DNA from: Branchiostoma floridae
Taxonomy: Eukaryota > Chordata > Leptocardii > Amphioxiformes > Branchiostomatidae
DNA: 64,000 nucleotides
NCBI RefSeq assembly: GCF_000003815.2
Contig: NC_049981.1
Coordinates: 16,422,063-16,486,062 of the forward strand
Reading direction: 5' to 3'
The notes beneath the pieces are model-generated. The model made no database searches, was not told the DNA's origin, and worked only from the letters and a program-made list of their open reading frames with translations. Shown here piece by piece: positions 1 through 13,616 of the stretch. The translations under genes and the position numbers were made by a program. The stretch's first letter is position 1; every line of letters begins with the position of its first letter.

Positions 1-207
1 TAAAAGATCACATTATAGTGCGAAGAGTCCATTAACAGGATGCGTATGACTGATAGACAATTAGATACCGCCTAGAGTACTAATGGCATGAGTTAGTGTG
101 TGCAGATGACATTGTTTCTTCATATATATGGCAAGAATTTTGACTGTGAGGATCATTCAAAGACAACGTTATGACCTTTATTTAGTTCATCAATTGTCGA
201 AAGGTCA
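1..207. other. Left edge, no gene seen
   Basis: AT-rich sequence with no ORF, splice-framed exon or RNA gene that I can support. Confidence 0.5.
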
Positions 208-505
208 CTAATGATAAGTAAACACAGAGAAATGACTGCTATCTTGTCCAAAGATCACCATGGTGTACATGTCATGATTCGAAAGTCTACAAAATTGTGC
301 AATTCTCTGCCATGTCCGTACGCATTGTAAGACTGTCTGGTGCATGGTGCATGCTTTTCTCAAATCTATCAAATCTTCAACTATCAAAATGTCACCTATG
401 ATTAATATGCATAGACACAGCAGCAATGATAGATGTCCCTGGAGCACTAAGCTGGGCATACCATCATCCGAGGGTCTACAAAATTGCCTGAAATAGAAAT
501 AGGTT
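185..505. repeat. Degenerate direct duplication, unit about 188 bp
   Basis: Two related segments start near 185 and 372. The anchor GTCTACAAAATTG occurs at 285 and 474, and AAGGTCACTAATGAT near 201 resembles AATGTCACCTATGAT near 388. The offsets agree (187-189 bp). The copies are diverged, so the duplication is old. Confidence 0.5.
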
Positions 506-807
506 GACTCAAGATACGGTCTGTGAAATCCAACCAACCGTCCAATTGAATTTTGATGAATGGAAGAGCGGTCGAAAGTTGAAAGGAACGGCTGCGTTTT
601 CGGCAAAAGCCTTGGCATTGCAGAACATGACAGTTTCGAAATGACTTGGACTGCCGTCTTCTCGAAGGAAACCGAATCGGCTCTTCTGAAGAGTTTTCTT
701 TTCAGCTCTTTTGAGCTTGTCTTTTCATGAAACTCGCCTGCAGCAAAGGTATTAACCCACGTATCCGCCTCAACGATGCCCGGGAGGGGCCATATATTAA
801 ATATCAC
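208..807 (-). CDS. Unrecognised long ORF, 199 codons, possibly not a gene
   Basis: This is the longest uninterrupted reading frame in the window. That length is notable for AT-rich DNA, where chance frames seldom exceed about 120 codons. The first half (about residues 10-100) is mixed and Lys/Ser-rich (for example EFHEKTSSKELKRKL). The second half overlaps a degenerate direct duplication of about 188 bp, visible as two related segments beginning FCRPS and FCRLS, with a hydrophobic stretch (LLLCLCILIIGDILIVE) between them. I recognise no domain or family. The ATG choice is simply the first in frame, and an upstream exon could supply a different start. It may be an exon, a decayed repeat-derived frame or chance. 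Confidence 0.2.
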   Translation of the reverse strand: MIFNIWPLPGIVEADTWVNTFAAGEFHEKTSSKELKRKLFRRADSVSFEKTAVQVISKLSCSAMPRLLPKTQPFLSTFDRSSIHQNSIGRLVGFHRPYLESTYFYFRQFCRPSDDGMPSLVLQGHLSLLLCLCILIIGDILIVEDLIDLRKACTMHQTVLQCVRTWQRIAQFCRLSNHDMYTMVIFGQDSSHFSVFTYH

Positions 808-3800
808 ATTATATCAAAAGGTGCTGTATAGCTTTCAGTATGACCAAACTTTCAAGTACCTCGGAGCCATTTACATACTTATCTACTTTGGGTACCAACG
901 TTATTGAGGTGAAAAACTTATAAATCAGTTCAGCAATACTATAGCTATGTAATATATATGTATTATTGCATTTCGTGATATTTCCACCTGGGTTCAACGT
1001 CGTGTTATACTAACCCATGGCTAAACTTCCTGTAATTTGTACACGTGGGAGGATAGGTGTAATATAAATATTGAGGTACTTCCATCATTCATCAGTCGCT
1101 ATCCCATTAAAAGTTGACAGTACCTAACAACGTTCAAGATCCACAGCCCGGAATTAATTTCAGCGCAAGGTTTATTACACCAGCGCCGTAATTTATCGAC
1201 AAAATGATGATAAGTCTCGCATAACGTTTTTATGCATGCAATTAATTAGCCGCTAACCATTGATTTCTTTTTCACTGCCAAGGCGCCCACAGTAGATGAC
1301 CTACTTTATTTTTACATCAGGAATTCGTATAACTTCAAGTGTGCAGACAGTTGTAAACATGTCGAGAACAGGGACGGTTTCATCTGCCTAATAGATTGCT
1401 CAGCTCTTTCTTGCTTTTACACAAGTCCCTAGAGAAGCTGCGCTAATACGATCTGGCCTCTTGAAGATGTTCCCTGAGGATGTTAGTCATTAGTTCGAGC
1501 ATCATGTCTCACTCGTGGAGGAAATGTGCTCCTCGGAGGGTTTGACCTTTGTGCCCGGCTGCTGATGGGTTTGGAGTGGGGATACGCCGCACCAAGAGCG
1601 GTTAAGATTAGATTGAGCCAGGTTCTTGGCTTGCTGAGCCGCACACGTCGTGTCACTACAACATTAGTGATACCCTAATGCCAGAATGCACAAGACTTGT
1701 TGGCCGTATGGGAAAGTACATATGAATGTAATGCTGTTTTGACATTATCGTTTATTGTTCGTAGAGGCTTCCCTGACTAGAATGGTCTCAAAGTAGAACA
1801 TAGAAACAGTTTTCTACTTTAATATTTAACCTAAGGACTTTATATGTGAGTAGACTAGCATAGACAATGCGATATTTTTTCAATGTTATTGCTTAACACG
1901 TTAGAAAATAGGGTAATGAGATTAAATAGTTTTCATATAATTATGTTCATTCTATTTTTGTTTGTATCCGTATCTGTACAGTGCATTTTCCCTCGATCTT
2001 ATGTTTCTTTTTTGCGGTCAGACATGTCTTTTGATTATTTGTTCCAAGCCTTACATGGGAAGTTGGATGCTACGATTATGAATGACAGAATACATAATGT
2101 CATATTCCTTTGGTGACTAGGTGAATATTTAACGATAATGAGCTTTAAACTAAAATAACTTTGCAGTGCCATAAAAATCACGTCGCGTCGGCTTCCATAT
2201 ATAAAGCATCATATAATGATTATGAAAAACAAGATTTATATGATTATATTCACTTCAATTATCAAATCTATCTTGCTTATCGTATCACTTAAATGTTAAC
2301 CTTCATCGACGTTCTCCAATCAGTGGTTAAATCAAACAATAAGCTGAAGCTAAACATGTGGCTTTACGCAGCCTTAAGAATCATGGCGCGTTGGTTGTGA
2401 AATATAGTACCATTATAAATTTCCTGCTGGTAATACCACCTGTGATGTCACGTGACACATTGGCTCGATCAATATCAATAAAGTCCGTGCGGGACCGAGA
2501 ATCCATCGTTAGAGACACGCAGATCCCTGATTTCCTTCAATCTACGAGGAGGCGTTATCTCACGCTCTGGCACAGCCCGCGCTCATCTAACACACGGAAG
2601 AACCAACATCTGCAGTGAAGAAAGATATAAAAAGACATTCGCACCTGACTTTTAAACGGTTGAGAGAATACGGAGATAAAGGTAAGTAATTTACTCTATT
2701 TGTATGATATATCAGGAAATTATCTGATATTACAAACCGCTTTATTTTCTTTATACCAAACAGCAACATCTGGAGGATGGTAAGAGATACCAAAGGTAAT
2801 TGTCGTCGACATTCACGCCTTATTTTGTGATTACAAGAGGGACACAGCGATAATTTACTGCACTATATGATAATATCATTGTCTCTTCCATGTAATTTCC
2901 ATTCATACGACATGAACTCTTTTCTTGTGATTTCAAAGAACCTAAATTCGAAACGAAACGCATTATGTAAAGCAAATGTAAATTGCACGCCTTTTTGTAC
3001 CAAATAAAAACGAACAAAAATTGATTTCGATGTAAATATTTTCTTGTGGTAGGCGTATACCGTGTATGTTATATACATGAAGTGCTGGTATTTTGACAGC
3101 TATTTCAAATAGAGATGGATAACAATAAATTTGTTTACATTGCCGAAACGCCCTCTTCGACTAAGGAATCCTCGGAAAGTAATTAGAATTCGTTCCCATG
3201 TTCTTGATTTATGTTGTACATCATGCTCATTTGTACCCCTATGTTTGAAAGATGCGTGGGATACATGAAGACTTTACATTACGCTTAGACATGATCCCTT
3301 TATCAATATAAGGGCTGTTTGAATGCCGTTCCACGTCATCAATCATTGCAAAACAATCGTCCATTCCAATTAGACATCCCTACAGGCTACGCTCTCTGCA
3401 TGTATTGAGACTGATGGGATTCAATCATGATATCTGCTGGGACCCAGGGACAGAAATCTGGTAAAAAAAAAGTTTCTAGATTCTATCCCTCTATCCAGTT
3501 CCGGCTAGTATAGCTGACAAGTCTCCCCATCCTCTCTCGCTACTCGCTACTTTCTCTCGGCAGCAGTAATAGGTTTAGATTCAGGCCATCTAGGTATTCC
3601 GTACGGAAAATTACTAATTTTGCTGGCCTCTGTTATTCATTACGCGTGAAAGTGTCATTTTTGAACAACTTTTTACTCACAATAATGTTTATGCAATTAT
3701 CATTATCGGAATATAATCTCAAACGTGCAATGGATATTTGAAAAAAAATCAGAATTTATCATGTTCCACTTGCTCAGATATTCTGCGTCGATCTGTTACT

Positions 3801-6800
3801 TCTTTTGCGGATGCATTTTAAGGTTTTGCAGATATTGGCTAGCTATGTAGCTCAATTCTATATATAACTACTATGTTTCTGCTGAATCTAGTATTTGTAT
3901 TACTAGAAATATGCATCATGTCATTATGGACATATAGTAGTCCGTAGGGTGTCTATTATATCATTATATCAGAATACGATTTTTAGCAGACAGAATTGTA
4001 GGATTTTTCTTCAGACGTGTTTTTCTCACGCGCTAGGGACATATGTAAATAGTTTTCTATAAATCCTATCGATCGAAAGTCCTAGTTCTTATCGGCCCTA
4101 AGCCATACGGCTACAGAAGGAAACGGTCAGTCCTAGAATCGAACTATGCTAATTTCATGGGGTTAATGTTGGGTCACATCGATCATTGGTGTACAAAGGT
4201 ATAATTAGTTGAACAATCTACCACTCAATCGTAGGGACGTACATAGGACCAAAATGCTAACACAAGGTAAAATAGAGTTCATTTTATATGCATGAGAACT
4301 TTTCGGTATTTCGCATTGTGTATATGATTTGTTGTGTTATATGCCAGACCTTTATCAGGCCCAGTTGCGAAAGCCTGTTAAAAAAAGGAGTCGGCTGTCA
4401 TTACTAATCCCTGATGATTTAGATGACGCTAACGACTGATGGATTGAGATTTATTTAGTTTTAGATCTGCATGAAGTACCGTTACAGACTGCATAGTTGG
4501 TTACGGATTAATCTATTGTATACTCTCCCTATTGGTCAATTGTGCTCTAACAAGGTTATTTCATCAAATTCGATTTTAAGCTTTTAGAAGCTGTGTATTA
4601 CCTACAGATAGGCGATTGGTGTTTTGTAATGCATTGCTTTAATGCATTTGTCCCTACTTCAATAACGCAATTTCTTGGAAATGATGATCTAGAATTGAAA
4701 ATCGGACAAAGCAGGGAGTAGAAGAGATTGGTACCCATGAAATTCTTTTGTAGTTATTTACTAAGATGTAAACTCTGCCAAAAATGTAAATTCAAGTTTA
4801 TATGTTCTCGGTCAATCAAATAAGATTTAAGATATATAAACTAATGAAATAGTACATGTACATTGGTGTTTTTTATGATTACCGTGTAACGTGCACAGGA
4901 TAAGTCAACAGAACTTTCAAACTAAGGACTGTGTTTGGCCTCATGACTAGCCCGGTATCATTCCATATTTGGCTTCATAGTCCCTTAAAAAGAAACAACT
5001 AAAAATACAAAGTTTTGAACGAATACTCGATATTGTAACGGGGTCTGGCTAAAAAGCTAAATAGAAGATAGGGATGGACACTTGCACTAGCCTACCCCAT
5101 GACCCTAGCCTACAGCGTTGCCCTGTTCTACATTACGTTCTAGTTCAGTTTAATGTATGACAAATGACCTCCTATCAGATGTGGATCTATGGTAAGCCCA
5201 CTTCTTCCGCTGCCAGAGATAAAGCAGCCAGAGAAAAACGATAAGTGTTGTAGCGGGACGTGCTTTACGTTACCTTATCCACCCCTTCGGAGGTCGCCCA
5301 AACCTTCGGGGACGTACAGAGAAATCCTGATCGATAGCAGACACGACTATGCCTCGGCAAAATCAATTTTCGTTAAAAAGGATGCTCTAAAGTACAATCA
5401 TGAGAGATGAGTTCCGGGATCCCAACTCCGCTGTCTCCGGGAGTATACCCTTTTCATCTTAAAACTTGCAATGGACAGGATATTGAAGTGAATCACCGTT
5501 CTTAAATCATACCTTATTCACGACATCTGCAGCTTTAAGCCATGACTATTATCGGATATTGCAGATTCGTATAAAGCAAAAAAATGTTATCATGGAAGCT
5601 CATCATTGTAATCATAGTACAATGCTAAATACTGTTATTGTTTGCACTCACTCACACTCACTCATTGGCTTTATTGGCATGTAATAAGGTGTTTTAAAAG
5701 GCTATAGTGAAAGTACTCGTACGAAATGGAGAAAGCATATTATTTACTATAGCTAGTATTAAACACATCTACATGAATTCAAACGGATTGCATTGATTTA
5801 TCAGCGCCAACGACATTCAGCCATCACCATAGATGCAGATTCCTTAGGTGTCAAATTATTTGCTTGAAGACCTTCATCATTTCGCTAAACTGGAAAGTCC
5901 GATGCGAATTGATTCGACCTTGCCTAACAACTGCCTGCAGCGACAAAAATTGAAGTAGTCAATTTGCCTGCCAAGTCTTCGGTACAAGGGAATAACTTGA
6001 CCATTTGAATAACTTAACTTGAAGATTTAACCAGCCACACTTTCCCACTTAACAACATCTCATAGGTAAAGGTGATCGTGTCCATGGCCTATGAGTTAGG
6101 CTATTTGACAGGGAATCGAGTTGTCAGGTTCTGTTTCCAACACTCCTTGCTAGACGTTATGTCATTGAGAAAAACACTTTTTCTCCCTCCAACAAGGTAA
6201 AAAAGGGTACCTGACTTGGTTAGGGAGGGAAAATCTACCTTCCTGAAGCGCATATGCAGCGTAAAATAACTCGATGTTAATACCTCACGTAGAGTGTTCA
6301 AATTTTATGGTAAGGAAACACCTTGACTGGAGCTACCAAAACGCATTCTTTCCCCTTTACAGTACTTCACACACAGTAATAAAACCTACTTCACTGCTGC
6401 CGGGTGAATTGTAGGAATTAACATGCAGATTGGAATATTTTATTGCATAATCCCCAGTCAACTACGGGCATGTGTTCACCATCAAGTATTTTATTGGCTA
6501 TAAATATATCTCAGAGCAAAGAATCCGTCGGAATGTAATATGTGTGATCGTTAGTCGCTATCTTCAATCTGATAAATCATGAATGAAACGGATTGATGTG
6601 GCTTAGCCGTTTCTTTTCCTCAATGGCCATGACGACGGCCCCATGCTATACATCCCATCCTATCCCATCCCAACTGTTTAGAGTCATTGCCAACTGTAAA
6701 GGTATCACACTTGGTAATGACTCTAATGAACAGTCATTACCGTTAAGAGTCATTACCTAGTCTCATACTTTTACAATAACACCAGGGACTGGCAGCGGGG

Positions 6801-8589
6801 CAAACATACGAGGGGCAGGCAAAAAGTTGGTTTTATAACAAGCTATTTTTTTTTTCATCAAATGAGATGAAATTTGGCACAAAAGTCAAGGAATATAATT
6901 ATGGTATTGAGACTGTAATATCTCAATTCTGTGTCCAGACTATAATGAGTGACTGGGTTGATTTCAAGCTGACTACATGCTTAGGAGTCCGTCGGGGGCA
7001 AATAGCAGCGCGATTAACATACAATTAAATTCCTCACCAGCTTTTAGCTATTGTATGAAACTGAAACTGCACATATATAGAAATACATATCTGTATAATA
7101 AGCCACATACTTATTCTCACTTTTGAAATACAATCATTTTTTTTCTTTACCGTGGTGAAGTAATGTATGAGCTAAAAGTGGATCTGAATAAAGTCAAAGT
7201 CCAAGTCATGTATTCGGTTATGAGTCCAAATGCTAACAATACCTCACATCACTTCATATCTTAGAACAGCTGTAAAAGAGGAACCGTTGGGAGCTCATGA
7301 ATAACGGTTGGCATGCAGCCTTTGGACACATTATACAGCATATTATTACAATATACAGTAATTGTAAGTTCGTTCAAATCTAAATAACCTTAACTCCTGA
7401 CAGACGTCTAGGATGTGGTAATTGTGAAACCAACCCAGTCGCTCATATAAAAACCTGGATGATTGAGATATTTGATTACCAAGAACATGTATGCCTTAAC
7501 CTTTGTGTCAAATTTACCTCATTCGATTGAAAATGAGCTTGTTATAAAACCAATGGTACTAACGGTTGACCTTCCTCGTATTTTCCTTGGTACAACCTAG
7601 TGTCACTACTTTTATAAATGTTTACTCTTCTAAACTATTTTGAAAGGTCCAATTTAACAGAGATAACGAACATCTCCATAGTACTTTCAAACACCACCGA
7701 AATTCCTTTTTTGCCTTGTACTTGATCGTTAAGTATTCTGCGACAGCTCGGTCGATGTCTTTCCTGGAAATAGCACTGAATCCAAATACGCTGCACTCAT
7801 CTTGTGCAATTCTTCCGCTTGATTTATTCATTTGAGGTGCAAACACGTTCGGACTATGCTATGTGATAGGACGGCAGTCAAAAGACATTGATGTCTTTGT
7901 TATCTTGTGAAACAGCTTTGATACGTCGTAAGAAAGGCTTTGAATTGCTTTCTAGTACGAAAAGAGACAGAACCAGCTGCGAAAAATATATTCATATTGC
8001 AATTCGTATCGATCGTAGATGTCTATTGCTTTCATACAATTAGAATTAACGATGGAATGCATTTTACCAGCATCCTAGCGTGTAGCGCTTACTACGTAAT
8101 AGTCTTCCATTAGTTTTCTAATAAAACTAGCGCTAGAATTGTGAAGGTACAAGACGTTGGGTAGAGGTGTGGCAACAACTGTATATTGAAGCTTCAACCA
8201 CTACGGACAAGGGTACACCATAATGTATATTCTTGTACTAAGGGTACATATTGGTGCGTAAAATTCATCTTATAATATATGTTCTACGCCTTTTGAAGAC
8301 CGAAAAATACCAGCAAAGAACCGCGCTCCAATTGTTAATGGGAGGAGGATTTATAATGTGCATGGAGGCAAAATGATATCCATTCAGTTTCACCCGACTA
8401 AGGCCAATGCATGTATGAAGGACACTTGTAGGTATCTCAGCCGATTTCATGACTATTAAACAACTAGAAAAGACTACATTTCTTATGGATCAAATTACGC
8501 ACATTTCACACCACCTCCTCTACCACCAAATCCATATGCAAAAATGAACCATACCAAATTTAACTTTTAAAAACGTTACTCGCTGCGAG
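808..8589. other. Long gene-poor stretch
   Basis: I see no recognisable protein, RNA gene or well-formed repeat except the GTCATTACC cluster listed separately. A few short frames look mildly protein-like, notably a minus-strand frame at 7622-7846 (contains SRKDIDRAVAEYLTIKYKAK) and a plus frame at 2358-2618. They have no recognisable domain and no convincing paired splice sites, so I leave them unannotated. Confidence 0.5.
6678..6760. repeat. Cluster of four GTCATTRCC / GGTAATGAC motifs, partly palindromic
   Basis: AGAGTCATTGCCAA is followed after 17 nt by TTGGTAATGACTCT, its reverse complement with one mismatch. Two further GTCATTACC copies follow in direct orientation. It may be a foldback remnant or a cluster of a regulatory motif, and the sequence does not decide. 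Confidence 0.4.
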
Positions 8590-8866
8590 GATGGACTCTT
8601 CAGGTGTCATCTCTGGTTACATAGACCAGTCTAAACAACTTTAAGGACTATGAAGAAAAAAGTCATCAGAATAATTCTAAAGCATTTATAAAAATGTCTA
8701 GGGGTGTTGGCCCACTCTTTCCTCGTACCAAATTTGATTCAGTCTAGGAACAACGGAGATGTTTCCTCTAAAGATTGTGACCGGCGAAGAAGACAGAAAC
8801 GAAAGAAGAAGTACATATCTCGAAAACAATATTTCACCTATGGTATGGCTGGAGTGAAATGATAAG
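8590..8866 (+). repeat. Dispersed repeat, partial copy related to 17925-19045
   Basis: It contains GATGGACTCTTC near 8593, a CCACTCTTTCCTCGTACCAAATTTG segment near 8711, an A/G-rich run (gaagaagacagaaacgaaag) and the ending TTTCACCTATGGTATGGCTG. The same elements occur in the same order at 17925-19045. It is probably the 3' part of an ancient transposon family. No coding capacity is visible. Confidence 0.55.
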
Positions 8867-11800
8867 AGCTTATCTTCACCCGAATATAAGCGTGCTATAC
8901 CACTATGGTCATGAGTGCAGTAAATTAGTATTTCGTGGTGTGCAGTTGAACAGTCACAGCAAAGGGATCTTACAGGCGTCTGTTTTGCATCTTACACGAC
9001 CCTCCCTGCTGCAGTGGATGGACAAATAATTGATATAGCAGTAAGACTTGCTTACCGAGCAATAACATTATATGCCTCAAAGCAATGTGCCGTACAGATT
9101 TGTCTTATCAACATTCAACTGGCTTTGAAACGCAGAAAAATCGATTCAATGTTGTAGAGGCTTGTCTATCGTATTGGAATTGTCCCCTTGAAATATGTCC
9201 ATGTTCGTCAGACGCACAGAATTCAATGAAGCCCATCGTGTTTGCTAACAACGTACTGTCTGCATTCACCGGTTCGATACATTTCTAGGCTTAACTGATC
9301 AAACCGTACCCTAACTTTTCTCTTTTTATCGAATATCTTAATTTGAGTGCTTGTTATGTCTTGGACTAAAGCATGTACAGAATAAACAACCGTCTACTAG
9401 ATAAATCAATGAATGGCTCTTACCTGTGCATTTTGGTAATGTTTCATTACAGTTTTCTTAAATAAACTATGTATGGAATGTATTGGTTGCATTAGCGACA
9501 GGGTCCTTTGTTTCTTGCAAAAGCAGATGATCAGGAGACCACAAACTTTTCGACAGTTTTTGTCAAAGTCGCGAAAGTCAGTGCGTGACTATGTTATGAT
9601 AAAGATATTGTGGTATTTTTTATCATGGCCCTGGACATTTGTGACGTTTTCTCCAAATGATTGGTACTTCAGCCCTCTTGATATCCAGAGGTTGCCATGT
9701 GCAGAACTAGCATGCCAAATTCCATTTCCTCTACATAGCTATCATGCTAAAGCAGGCGTAGACTTATTCGCTTCAGATTGTTGCCCTGTCGAGTCTTGAT
9801 GTGTAGAATTTGGCTATGGCTCATTCCCAGCAGAAGGTCAACCTTCCCCAGGGTCATCCAACACCATAGGCACCATTAACACACCAGGAAATGTCATTTG
9901 AAGCATCAACGCACGTAGCCTGAAACAGCTGTCATGTGAGGAGGTCCCGAAGTGTGACCTCATAATGAATATTATAGTTGGAAAAGGATGTGCATATGGC
10001 GAGATGATGAAAGAAGAGAATCACAGCATCGTTAATTTATTTTATACCTAGAGCATGCTTTCCGTAGCAACTCGTTACATAGAAAATATTTAGAAGCCAT
10101 TTAAAACAGAATGCTGGAAACTTCAGTTTCAATGCCAACTTTCTCGTTGAATTTAACATTATGCAGGTAAGGCGCACAGACTCTTAGAGATATACCGTAA
10201 TAAAAAAATCGCACGATATGGACAGCAATTGACAAGTCTTTGTGTGGTCATTACATATAAAGATATCATATTGCTGCACATCTTTAGCTATTCTAGAGAG
10301 ACATGTACAATCCACCAGATAATGATGTAGAATTTCAATAGCCAGAAGTTAAACATGAAGCTTCAAGTAGAGTATATGGTGTCCAATACAGTTGAGGAGC
10401 TGAACTTTTTTGCCTTGTAGCTTGAACGAAAGTAATTGCATCCCTGGGGTTTTAACCATCGATTTGTGTAATGTCAGTCGAGTTACTTTTCTATTGACCT
10501 TTTCATCATTACCTTCTCTACATTCTGTATTTGTCTACTACATGCCAAAAATAGACATTGACATATACCACGTCTTATCCTAATGAGACCTTAAGCCTGT
10601 AAGACCAGTCAAACGACTTTGATATCTGTATATTGACGATACCGAATTTTGCAATGATTAAAGGTAGTGCTCGCAATAGAATCTGGCCAACATAATCCCT
10701 ATAGCCATGGATTGGGATTCCGGGCACTCACAGAAAGGCATGTAAGGGCACTCTTTGTGTACCTACCCTTCAACCCTATACATCTATTGAGTGTAAGGAG
10801 AGTGGTTCCGTTGCACGGTCGAGCGGCCTGATCATTGAATTTGAGAGTTGATGATCATGTGCCTCTCGGTAGAATTGCATCGCCACTATCGTCTAAATCA
10901 GAAGAGGAATAACACAAGAAAGCGCAGACGCTCACAAGTGCAGCGTAAATGATTTGAAGGCATTGGAGGGTCGACCGCAATGGGTGATTCAAACTTTGTC
11001 AGGAAAGTTCACTTCCTGAAAGGGTTCGTCGAACTAACACGAAACTGGTTTACTTCACACTGCTGCTGTGAGTAGGAATATGCAATGCATGTCCATGGTG
11101 TACTGAATCTACCATGAATAGTATCCGTGTGCTATACTAGGCCTTTGAAATACACATTGAAGATCATCAACAACAAAGCATATTGAACGAAAAAAAAATC
11201 CTAGGTACCGACAGATTATGAATTTTAAAATTTGGATGCCCCACAAAAACATAGTCACACGTTGTCCTCTTTTACAACCTTCCAGTTTGCCAGTTACCGG
11301 CTCATATATTTGCTTGACTATCATACAGGGTTGGGTCAATCTACAATCTACAATCATCAAATGTAAACAAGTAGCGACTGTGTTAATAATTACAAACATC
11401 ACGATTGTATTGATTGTGTTTTGAACAGCTATGCTGCAGCCAGTTGGCTAATGACGGCTGGCATTGACCTGCACGCACACATGTATCGATAATATTCTTA
11501 TTACCAGGAAATTATGCTTTAAATTAGGCCGTTACCTATTGCTGTCAGTTATCAGGATGAAGAATTCATGATTCAAAGTCTCACCCCTTTGACTTATTCC
11601 GAATTTCTTCAAATATAAAGGTTGCAATGTCATTAAGAATTGATGTACTCATCTCGTCGATTCAAGCATACACCAGCGTCATTGAATAAACAAAGCTACC
11701 TTGGAATGAAAAAAAATGCTCCATTAAAATACAAAACAAATATGTTCATTTTCTTTGTTAGATACATTCTATCAAAGTATTATTATGCAGAATGGATATC

Positions 11801-12052
11801 TAATAAATAATTTAATAACAGTACTAATAATTCACTTTTGTCAAGCAGTCTCACGAGCTAAAGATCCCCTACGACTATGTTAAAATTACCCGTACTCAAA
11901 AGGTTATTCAGAGACGTTGACAATGTATTCCATTGACAATCAGACCCCAAGCTGTTCCTTAGGTTTATATTGGGCAACGTTAACGACCCAGTAGTGATGA
12001 CTCTGTGACTCCGTCCCCCAAACAATAAGATATATAGATCAAATCATGACAG
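8867..12052. other. Gene-poor stretch
   Basis: No recognisable gene. A 108-codon plus frame at 9473-9799 is the only sizable frame. It has no identifiable domain or splice context, and its composition is not clearly coding. I see no organised repeats. Confidence 0.45.
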
Positions 12053-12267
12053 AGCTTCTCTGTGACAAGTACGCCTCTATACAAATCCCAGAGCGGTTTC
12101 TACGCCTTGCAGGTCATTCATTACAGCGACGATGAAAGAAACTACAGGGATGGCTGGGGAATTCTACCAAAAAGTAAATTCATGGAGCTTAAAATCACTG
12201 CTCGGTTGCGACATCATCAGAATACATATTTCTGTGACAGGGGTTACGGCTGGGTTTGTGGAAAGGG
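12053..12267 (+). CDS. Putative internal exon, unrecognised protein
   Basis: The segment is flanked by a usable acceptor (gacag before AGC) and a strong donor (GG then gtaagt). It encodes about 71 residues without a stop, with balanced, soluble-domain-like composition. The motifs RNYRDGWGILPKSKF and YFCDRGYGWVCGKG contain three cysteines and many aromatics, which would suit a secreted or extracellular domain. I recognise no family. The donor leaves phase 2, which does not match the best frame of the next candidate exon, so the gene model is incomplete. It could be an exon of an unrecognised gene upstream of the receptor pair. Confidence 0.4.
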
Positions 12268-12541
12268 GTAAGTAAGCTTGTTTCTTGAATCTTTAAACAG
12301 GAGAAAAACATAATTATTGTACGCTGATACTTTTGAAAAACAAATCATAGTTTTATCGTAACCAATTTAAATCATCGATGTACTGAATCAGTTGTAATCC
12401 TACAATTATAACATGCTGACTGCTTTGGAAACTGAATTTTAGATAGGTTACTATTAAAATAAACAACAGAAAGTACATCAATGATGTAGTGGTGAAATAT
12501 CCATAGTTGTCTATGTCTTTAACAATTTAAAATGTTTACAG

Positions 12542-12744
12542 GAAGGTACTGAGGCGCATAGGTTGTTACGTGAATACCCCGATCGCGTCCATAACCGTGT
12601 GGTCCACATGGAGCTACCTTATCAGTGGCGTCACCTGTCAGTTAATGGACGTGTCTCCAGCACGGCGGGCATAATTGATCCTACACACATCTGCAATGAT
12701 TCTTACAAATACGTCTTACGTAATAGCTATTATCATGATGTCCG
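12542..12744 (+). CDS. Putative exon, unrecognised protein
   Basis: It starts after a canonical acceptor (tttacag) and is open for about 67 codons to a possible gtgtgt donor. The peptide includes LLREYPDRVHNRVVHMELP and DPTHICNDSYKYVLRNSYYH. In the frame that follows the preceding exon directly (phase 2), translation stops after about 45 codons, so either the acceptor lies at 12560 (after gcatag) or the two exons do not join. No domain is recognised. CpG-rich codons set it apart from its surroundings. Confidence 0.3.
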
Positions 12745-13533
12745 GTGTGTAGGAAATTTTCTTATGCGATTTGTCTTTCATGCTCTCATTTAAAGAATAA
12801 TACATGGACTAGCCTTTTGTTGACATTTACCTCAATCTCCCTTCGGCCTACCGTTTCCTTGGAGTATTTTCTCCAAATTCTTGACGCCCACATAGTAGCG
12901 TGCTGCAAAGACATGAGGTATCCTCTCCAGCATTCCATGGGATCGTGTAGTCTATTGGGATATATTTTGGCAATTTTACTAGTGGTGCTGATGCCCCATT
13001 TTCCAGACGGTGATGGCACAGCGACCTCACTGCGACCTAAGTTGGACAATGCAACCCTTGACTTGATACCAATTTGAATACCATGAAGATGTAAAATGGT
13101 GATTAAAAAAAGACAAAAAAAATACTAAGCATACAAACATTTGTTGTCTATCTATCTTTGATCGCTCTGTGAAATCCCTCAGTCGCAGCGAGGTAGTCGG
13201 CCTTGTGGCAGGACCATCACTCGTGCGTGGTGCGTGGAGTTCTCCATGCGCGTGGAGGTCTCCATGAGCAGATTCCTGAGATTGCCTTAGCATATTCAAA
13301 TGACACAGCGTGTCGCCCACGAGAAATCCAGGTGGTAAATCCCCCACCACTCAACTTAAGTGCCCTTAGCATACTAGTTGATGCCTAGTAACAAACACCA
13401 GGTATTCTCCTTGCCGCGCTTGCTAATCACCCATCCTCTGAGTACTTGTATTTGGTATAGGCTACAGGGATGTTTCTGTTTATGGTATGCGCAATGCAAA
13501 AGTCATTTTTTCTGTGCACTTCTCTTTCCACAG

Positions 13534-13616
13534 ATAGTTCCTACCAGCATGAGGACAACATAGGCAATATCGATCTGGGAGAATCTTATCCAAAGCCCTT
13601 CGTCTCTCCAGTTTGA
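13534..13616 (+). CDS. Putative terminal exon, unrecognised protein
   Basis: A strong acceptor (pyrimidine-rich tract ending ctctttccacag) opens a frame of 26 codons rich in acidic and polar residues (YQHEDNIGNIDLGESYPK), ending in TGA at 13614-13616. It would suit the cytoplasmic or extracellular C-terminus of the gene suggested by 12053-12744, but no continuous model joins them. A further frame at 13670-13787 (contains DLQERSDGEKGGTYDTVVD) also looks coding-like after a tcctacag acceptor. I cannot tell which is used. Confidence 0.28.

Noticed and set aside
9250-9300. tRNA-like B box (GGTTCGATAC)
   Set aside because: No A box or cloverleaf at the proper distance upstream.
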